Part shown: one piece after another, positions 59,034 through 64,000 of the stretch | Layout: each line of letters opens with the position of its first letter | How positions within the stretch are numbered: the stretch's first letter is position 1 | NCBI GenBank assembly: GCA_964427155.1 | Contig: CAYRSC010000003.1 | Coordinates: 62,001-126,000, forward strand | Reading direction: 5' to 3' | Length of the DNA stretch: 64,000 nt | From: Desulfothermus sp964427155 | GTDB taxonomy: Bacteria; Desulfobacterota; Desulfovibrionia; Desulfovibrionales; Desulfothermaceae | Notes under the pieces: generated by a model | What the model was told of the DNA's origin: nothing | Database searches by the model: none | The model's input: only the letters and a program-made list of their open reading frames with translations | Position numbers and translations under genes: made by a program

Positions 59034-61679
59034 TTAGAAGAATGTCCCCACAGAAAACTCAAACCTTCCCCCGGTATTATCCTTTAATTTATCCAGAGGA
59101 TAACCATATTCCAACCTCAAAGGTCCCATGGGAGAGTTCCACCTGATCCCAAGCCCTACACTTTTATATACATCCAGATCCGGCATCTCTCCCTTGTTCC
59201 ACACATTACCTGCATCAAAAAACAATACCCCCAATAGCCCAATCTCTTCCTTAATGGGAAATGTTATCTCCACATTGGTATAATATTCCTTATACCCCCC
59301 TACCTCATTCCCTTCACTATCATAACAAGATATATCATCATATCCATAACCTCTCACAGTATTTATGCCTCCCAGATAAAACTTTTCAAAATCCGGCACC
59401 TCACCTCCTCCATTTTGAAAGAGCCATTTTATATTAAAATGATAGTTAAAGACAAACCTCCACCACAAGGGTCTGTGATAGGCAAACTCATAACCTGTCT
59501 TTATAAAATCATCATCTCCTCCCAGCACTCCCCCGGAATATTCCAGGAAGATGCTATTTATGGTGCCCTTGGTTGGAGCAAATCTCCTGTTGGTACTATC
59601 GCGTACCGCAGAGATGGTCATAGAATCTGACCAGTGGTTACCCTTTAAATCCTTTATCTCATCACTGGCATATTCATCAATATCATATACCCGATACTTC
59701 TCTAATGACCAATTCCAATATACTCTGGTATAAGAACCCACTGAATAGGCCAGATTAAGGGCCCCTCCATTCCTGTCCAAACTATAGTCATCATAATCCC
59801 GGGTGCTCTTATATAGGTCTGTCCCAATCCCAAGGGGTCCATCATAGAGGTGGGGATTCCAGAAACTTGCCTGAAAATAGGTGGCGGAGCTACTAAAACT
59901 TCCCTTAAAGGAAAGACTGTATCCCCTTCCAAAGAGATTCCTCTCTGTTACCTGACCCGTCAAGAAGAACTTCTCTATGCTGGAATACCCAGCTCCCACA
60001 CTAAAGAATCCTGTACTCTTTTCTTTAACATGGACCTTTAGGTCTAATCTGTTTGGAGAGCTAGTGGGGATGGTATCAATATTCACTTCGTCAAAATAGT
60101 CCAATTTGGTCAAGGCCTCTTTAGAAGAATCTATCTTTTTGGAACTAAACCTGTCCCCTTCACTTATACTGAGGCTTCTTCTAATAACGTTTTCCCTTGT
60201 CTTTGTATTTCCTTCTATAATTATACGATTTATAAAGACTAACTGTCTCTTATATAGATTAAAAGTAACATCCACTGTATGTTGCTCTAAATGTCTCTCA
60301 ATATCCACACTAACTTCAGCAAATGCATATCCATAATCTGCATAAAATTTTCTCAATCTCTCTGTATCTTTTCTAAGTACAGAGCGATTAAAATATTTTC
60401 CTTCTCTCGCAAGATCATCTAACTTGATAATTTTATAAAGCTTCTTCTCTGGTACTATGATATCTCCTTTAAAATATATTTTACCAACTTTATATCTTTC
60501 TCCCTCTACTACATTAAAAGTAATATATATTCCATCTTTCTTAAACTCTACCTTTGGTTCTCCCACCCTCACATCAATAAAACCCCTATTTGCATAATAG
60601 GCCTCTATGGCGGCCACATCTCTCTCTAAATACCCTTGTTTCAAGATGCCACTGCCTGTGAGCCAGGAGAAAAACCCCCTCTCTGAAAGGGCAAGGACCT
60701 TTTTGACGTCCTTTTCTTTGAGCTGATGGACCCCTTTTATGATGATCTTTTTGATATAGAGCTTTTTCCCCTCTTTAATATGGAGGATAAGCTCTGCCCT
60801 CCCCTTTGCCACTTTTTTCAGGGAATAAGTTATCCTTACATTATAATAGCCCTTTTTCTTATATAACTCCCTTATCTTATCCAGATCTTCCGCGAGTATC
60901 TTAAGGTTTAAAAGACCTCCTTTTTTAATGGTCATGGCCTCCAGGATATCCTTCTTTTTTACATGTTTTGCCCCCCTTATCTCAATTGTACCTATAATAG
61001 GTTTCTCCTGAACAATAAAGGTAACCACCTTTCCCTTTGGAGTATCCTGTACATCTACTGCTATCTGCTCAAAATATCCTGTCTTATATAGCCTTCTTAT
61101 ATCATCATCTACCTTTTTAAGCTCAAATATATCTCCCCGTTGTTCCTGTATCCTCATAAGGACTACGTCCTTTCCCAGTATTTTATTTCCCCTGACCTCA
61201 ATTTTTCTTATCACCAGAGGCTGATAAATTGTCTCCTTTATTTTAAAGGCAAGCTCTTTTACTGCCTGCATTAAATAAAGAATATTATCTTTAGAAATGG
61301 AAAAACTCCTCTCTATCCCTCCTTCATAAGGAGATATAAGAGTAGTATCTATACTAAATCCTGTTCCAATCTCAGTAAAACTTCCATAGATAGCATAGTC
61401 TCCTCCTGTTAGAATCAGGATATCTCTAATAGAAGAGGGATTCATAGAGGATAGGGGATGGCTTTTTAATATCTCTAAAAGTGACTTTTCAGGATATATA
61501 TTAAATCCCTCTGCCTTTAACGCACCCTTCAGTAAGACATGAAAATCCTGAGAAAGATAAGAATAAGAAGGGGGAGTATTCACCTTGAAGGGTATAATAA
61601 CAATAGTTCTAGCACTACAGATACAAGAGAAAAGGCTAAAGAACACTATTGTCCAGGCAAGCAATATTTTTCTATTCAT
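59034..61679 (-). CDS. bamA: Outer-membrane protein assembly factor BamA with extra N-terminal domain
   Basis: This 881-residue protein has a signal peptide (1-24), then an extra N-terminal alpha/beta domain (about 25-150, TIVIIPFKVNTPPSYSYLSQDF, ILTGGDYAIYGSFTEIG) recalling the TolB/CsgG-type fold. Five POTRA domains follow, beginning near IRKIEVRGNKI, IGTIEIRGAKH, IKKIIIKGVHQ, VGKIYFKGDII and INRIIIEGNTK. The beta-barrel starts near 545 and ends in the sorting signature FEFSVGTFF. The start is ATG 61679 (GGAAG upstream); an ATG 15 bp earlier overlaps lolD further. Confidence 0.95.
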   Translation of the reverse strand: MNRKILLAWTIVFFSLFSCICSARTIVIIPFKVNTPPSYSYLSQDFHVLLKGALKAEGFNIYPEKSLLEILKSHPLSSMNPSSIRDILILTGGDYAIYGSFTEIGTGFSIDTTLISPYEGGIERSFSISKDNILYLMQAVKELAFKIKETIYQPLVIRKIEVRGNKILGKDVVLMRIQEQRGDIFELKKVDDDIRRLYKTGYFEQIAVDVQDTPKGKVVTFIVQEKPIIGTIEIRGAKHVKKKDILEAMTIKKGGLLNLKILAEDLDKIRELYKKKGYYNVRITYSLKKVAKGRAELILHIKEGKKLYIKKIIIKGVHQLKEKDVKKVLALSERGFFSWLTGSGILKQGYLERDVAAIEAYYANRGFIDVRVGEPKVEFKKDGIYITFNVVEGERYKVGKIYFKGDIIVPEKKLYKIIKLDDLAREGKYFNRSVLRKDTERLRKFYADYGYAFAEVSVDIERHLEQHTVDVTFNLYKRQLVFINRIIIEGNTKTRENVIRRSLSISEGDRFSSKKIDSSKEALTKLDYFDEVNIDTIPTSSPNRLDLKVHVKEKSTGFFSVGAGYSSIEKFFLTGQVTERNLFGRGYSLSFKGSFSSSATYFQASFWNPHLYDGPLGIGTDLYKSTRDYDDYSLDRNGGALNLAYSVGSYTRVYWNWSLEKYRVYDIDEYASDEIKDLKGNHWSDSMTISAVRDSTNRRFAPTKGTINSIFLEYSGGVLGGDDDFIKTGYEFAYHRPLWWRFVFNYHFNIKWLFQNGGGEVPDFEKFYLGGINTVRGYGYDDISCYDSEGNEVGGYKEYYTNVEITFPIKEEIGLLGVLFFDAGNVWNKGEMPDLDVYKSVGLGIRWNSPMGPLRLEYGYPLDKLKDNTGGRFEFSVGTFF

Positions 61680-62352
61680 AAACAAGACTTCCATTTTTTA
61701 ACTTTAAGACCCTATTCATTTCCCCTGCGAGTTCCATATTGTGGGTAACCACCACTACAACCACCCCCAATTCCTCATTGATCCTGTTCAATATGGTGGT
61801 TATCCTTCTAGCATTAAAGTAGTCTAGATTTCCAGTGGGTTCGTCTGCAAGCAGGACCTCACATCTTCCCACCAGGGCCCTGGCTATAGCTATTAACTGT
61901 CTCTCGCCTCCTGAGAGGGTGGGCACCTTCTGATGAAGTTTCTCCCCAAGTCCCACCAGGGATACCATCTCCTTTGCCCTTTCAAAGGCCCTGTCCCTGG
62001 TTTCTCCCCTTATAAAAAGGGGCATGGCCACATTCTCTATCACAGTAAATTCAGGGAGTAGGTGATGGAATTGAAAGACAAAACCTATAAACCTGTTTCT
62101 AAAAGATGCCCTCTGGGCCTCGTCCATCCTATCCAGATCCATGCCTCTAAAATAGATTTCTCCCCCTGTAGGCCTATCCAGCCCCCCCATGAGATGTAAA
62201 AGGGTGGTCTTTCCAGAGCCTGAGGCCCCCACAATGGCCAGGGATTCCCTCTCCTCCACATCAAAGGAAATATCCTTCAGGATACCTATCTCCTCCTCCC
62301 CTGAGATTATAGTCTTACTTACCCCCCTTAAAGAATAAACAATATCACTCAT
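61672..62352 (-). CDS. lolD: Lipoprotein-releasing ABC ATPase LolD
   Basis: This 226-residue ATPase has Walker A GASGSGKTT, signature LSGGERQLIAIARAL, Walker B VLLADEPTGNLD and H-loop VVVVTHN. It powers lipoprotein extraction with LolC. It begins at ATG 62352, overlapping the lolC stop by 8 bp; a longer in-frame extension reads through lolC and is rejected. Confidence 0.95.
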   Translation of the reverse strand: MSDIVYSLRGVSKTIISGEEEIGILKDISFDVEERESLAIVGASGSGKTTLLHLMGGLDRPTGGEIYFRGMDLDRMDEAQRASFRNRFIGFVFQFHHLLPEFTVIENVAMPLFIRGETRDRAFERAKEMVSLVGLGEKLHQKVPTLSGGERQLIAIARALVGRCEVLLADEPTGNLDYFNARRITTILNRINEELGVVVVVVTHNMELAGEMNRVLKLKNGSLVYE

Positions 62353-63580
62353 ACCTGAGCACCTGTGCAGGTTCAAGTTTCGCCGCCTGGGAAGCTGGAT
62401 ATAGAGAGGCCACCACACACAGGGTCATGGTTATCACGGCAATGAGGATAAGGTCTGTAGCATGATATTTTACAGGGAGATAATCCAGGTAATAAACATC
62501 CGGTGGGAGCTTTATAAATTGATACCTCTGAAGTAGATATCCCACGGATAGACCCACAATATATCCTGCAACAGTTCCAATAAATCCAATCAAACTGCCC
62601 AGGTATAGAAATATCCGCCTGATCTCAAAGGGCCTTGCCCCCATGGACATCAATATGGCAATATCCTGTCTCTTCTCCATAACAAGCATAAACAACATGA
62701 TTATAATACTAAAAGAACCCACAAGCACAATCATGGTGAGGATTATGCCCATGGCTATCTTCTCCAGCTTCAATGCAGAAAACAGACTCTTATTCATGTC
62801 CATCCAGGTCTGGATATAAAAGTATTGATCATGTAGCAGTCCCCTTATCCTGAGGGCCACCTTTTTTGCTGCATACACATCTTTTAACTTCACCTCAATA
62901 CCTGAAACCACATCTTTTTTAAATCCCAGTAGTCGCTGTGCGGCACCAATGGTGGTATAGACAAGGGAGGAATCATACTCGTACATCCCTGTATCAAAGA
63001 TCCCCACCACCTGGAATACCATTATCTTGGGCCTAAAGCCAAAAGAAGAGGCCTGGCCTGAAGGGCTGAGTACATTTAAAAAACTTCCCACACTCAGTCC
63101 TAATCTTATGGCCAGATCCTTTCCCACAATAATACCAGGCACCCCCTCCTCGTGGTCTCTGAGGGCGAAAAGGGAACCCTTTCTTATGTCCCGCCCCAGA
63201 CTCAACACCTTAGAGGCCAAGGTGGGATCAATCCCCCTTAATACCACTCCCTTTACTCCATAGGGAGAACTCACCATTACCTCTGCGTAAACAAAAGGAA
63301 TGGCCCCTTTTACTGACTTTAACCTGGAGATCCTCCTCACCACCTGATTATAGTCTGAAATGGGTCCATCTATCCTGGTAATCACCAGATGGGCATTTAC
63401 CCCCAATATCTTATCCTGAAGATTTTCAGAAAATCCATTCATCACCCCCATGACCACAATAAGGGCCGCCACTCCCAGGGCAATTCCCACAATGGAAAAG
63501 ATTGAGATGGCAGAGATAAAACCATATTTTCTGCGACTAAACAAATACCTCTTGGCTATAAAAGATTCAAAGGCCATCAT
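62345..63580 (-). CDS. lolC: Lipoprotein-releasing system permease LolC/LolE-type
   Basis: This 411-residue protein has four membrane helices: one near the N-terminus (GFISAISIFSIVGIALGVAALIVVMGVMNGF) and three in the last third, with a large periplasmic domain between. FIAKRYLFSRRKYGFISAIS is the family signature. Only one permease gene is present here, so it probably acts as a homodimer (LolF-like). It overlaps the lysS stop by 4 bp. Confidence 0.94.
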   Translation of the reverse strand: MMAFESFIAKRYLFSRRKYGFISAISIFSIVGIALGVAALIVVMGVMNGFSENLQDKILGVNAHLVITRIDGPISDYNQVVRRISRLKSVKGAIPFVYAEVMVSSPYGVKGVVLRGIDPTLASKVLSLGRDIRKGSLFALRDHEEGVPGIIVGKDLAIRLGLSVGSFLNVLSPSGQASSFGFRPKIMVFQVVGIFDTGMYEYDSSLVYTTIGAAQRLLGFKKDVVSGIEVKLKDVYAAKKVALRIRGLLHDQYFYIQTWMDMNKSLFSALKLEKIAMGIILTMIVLVGSFSIIIMLFMLVMEKRQDIAILMSMGARPFEIRRIFLYLGSLIGFIGTVAGYIVGLSVGYLLQRYQFIKLPPDVYYLDYLPVKYHATDLILIAVITMTLCVVASLYPASQAAKLEPAQVLRYE

Positions 63581-64000
63581 TCTTTAGATTCTGGTTTGAG
63601 AAGGGGAAAGAGGATGACCTCCCTAATAGAAGGAGAGTCTGTAAACAACATCACCAGCCTGTCAATACCTATCCCCTCTCCAGCGGCAGGTGGCATACCA
63701 TATTCCAGGGCCCTTACATAGTCTTCGTCCATAAAATGGGCCTCCTCCTCTCCCTTTGCCTTCTCCCTTGCCTGCTCCTCAAACCTTTCCCTCTGATCCC
63801 TTGGGTCATTTAATTCTGAAAAGGCGTTGGCCATCTCCCGGCCAGCAATAAACAATTCAAATCTATCAGTGAGTTCTGGATTTCTGGGATTTCGTCGGGA
63901 AAGGGGGGACACCTCCGTGGGATAGTGATATATAAAATGGGGCTGAATCAATTTAGGCTCCACCAAAAGGTCAAACAGCTTCGTCTGGATCTTCCCCAGC
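63577..64000 (-). CDS. lysS: Lysyl-tRNA synthetase LysS, C-terminal part only
   Basis: The last 140 or so codons of a class II lysyl-tRNA synthetase; the frame stays open to the right edge, so the N-terminal two-thirds lies beyond the window. Motifs include FIYHYPTEVSPLSRRNP, DRFELFIAGREMANAFSELNDP and class II motif 3 GEGIGIDRLVMLFTDSPSIREVILFP. It is the first visible gene of the lol/bam/lpx operon, joined to lolC by ATGA. Confidence 0.96.
   Translation of the reverse strand, partial: LGKIQTKLFDLLVEPKLIQPHFIYHYPTEVSPLSRRNPRNPELTDRFELFIAGREMANAFSELNDPRDQRERFEEQAREKAKGEEEAHFMDEDYVRALEYGMPPAAGEGIGIDRLVMLFTDSPSIREVILFPLLKPESKE

Overview
The window is a 64 kb piece of a chromosome from a Gram-negative, strictly anaerobic bacterium, most like the Desulfobacterota (the former sulfate-reducing and syntrophic deltaproteobacteria). 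The outer membrane is shown by Tol-Pal, BamA, LolCD, Skp and the lipid A genes lpxD, lpxA, lpxI and lpxK. The anaerobic lifestyle is shown by the class III ribonucleotide reductase (nrdDG), formate-tetrahydrofolate ligase, and an orange-protein (ORP) type NifX/MinD cluster under a sigma-54 activator. Further lineage clues are the order atpZ-atpI-atpB-atpE-rex, the small conserved protein usually mis-named 'pancreas/duodenum homeobox protein 1', and a long Re-citrate-synthase-like enzyme. The species cannot be named from sequence reading alone. I saw no tRNA, rRNA, insertion sequence, prophage or CRISPR array.

Layout. 1-7.4 kb: a truncated secreted protein with FN3 and beta-helix regions, a PhnN-like kinase, cobT-thiE, and a tandem pair of MutS-like ATPases. 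7.6-15.1 kb (+): a CYTH protein, then clpS-clpA-nrdG-nrdD and a CoA-disulfide-reductase-like flavoprotein as one tight operon. 15.2-27.6 kb (-): a 12 kb run of cutA-miaB-bifunctional nuclease-PHP-tolQRAB-pal-fmdB-DUF3568-ABC/GldG-DUF4340. 27.7-32.3 kb: nth, hisH-hisF, the citrate/homocitrate-type synthase and a LysM lipoprotein. 32.5-35.0 kb (+): membrane-sector ATP synthase genes and rex. 35.1-39.8 kb (+): an operon of poorly characterised membrane or envelope proteins. 39.8-41.6 kb (-): fhs.

41.8-46.7 kb (+): the ORP-like cluster. It holds a PAS-AAA-Fis activator, two identical palindromic boxes 32 bp apart, a GG-N10-GC sigma-54 promoter, three NifX-type proteins, a Gly-rich DUF5320 protein and two ferredoxin-bearing MinD ATPases. 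46.8-64 kb: TPR and Bax-inhibitor proteins, lpxK, mreBCD-mrdA-rodA, ogt, and the lipid A/outer-membrane assembly operon lysS-lolC-lolD-bamA-skp-lpxD-fabZ-lpxA-lpxI.

The most interesting points are: (1) the ORP-like cluster, where activator, putative activator sites, sigma-54 promoter and targets can all be read off the DNA, with a -24/-12 element that would place +1 on the start codon of the first gene; (2) a near-perfect Rex operator touching the rex start codon, plus a weaker look-alike in the same position before atpZ; (3) two adjacent, asymmetric MutS-like ATPases without mismatch-recognition domains; (4) a TIM-barrel synthase fused to a Cache-like sensor domain.
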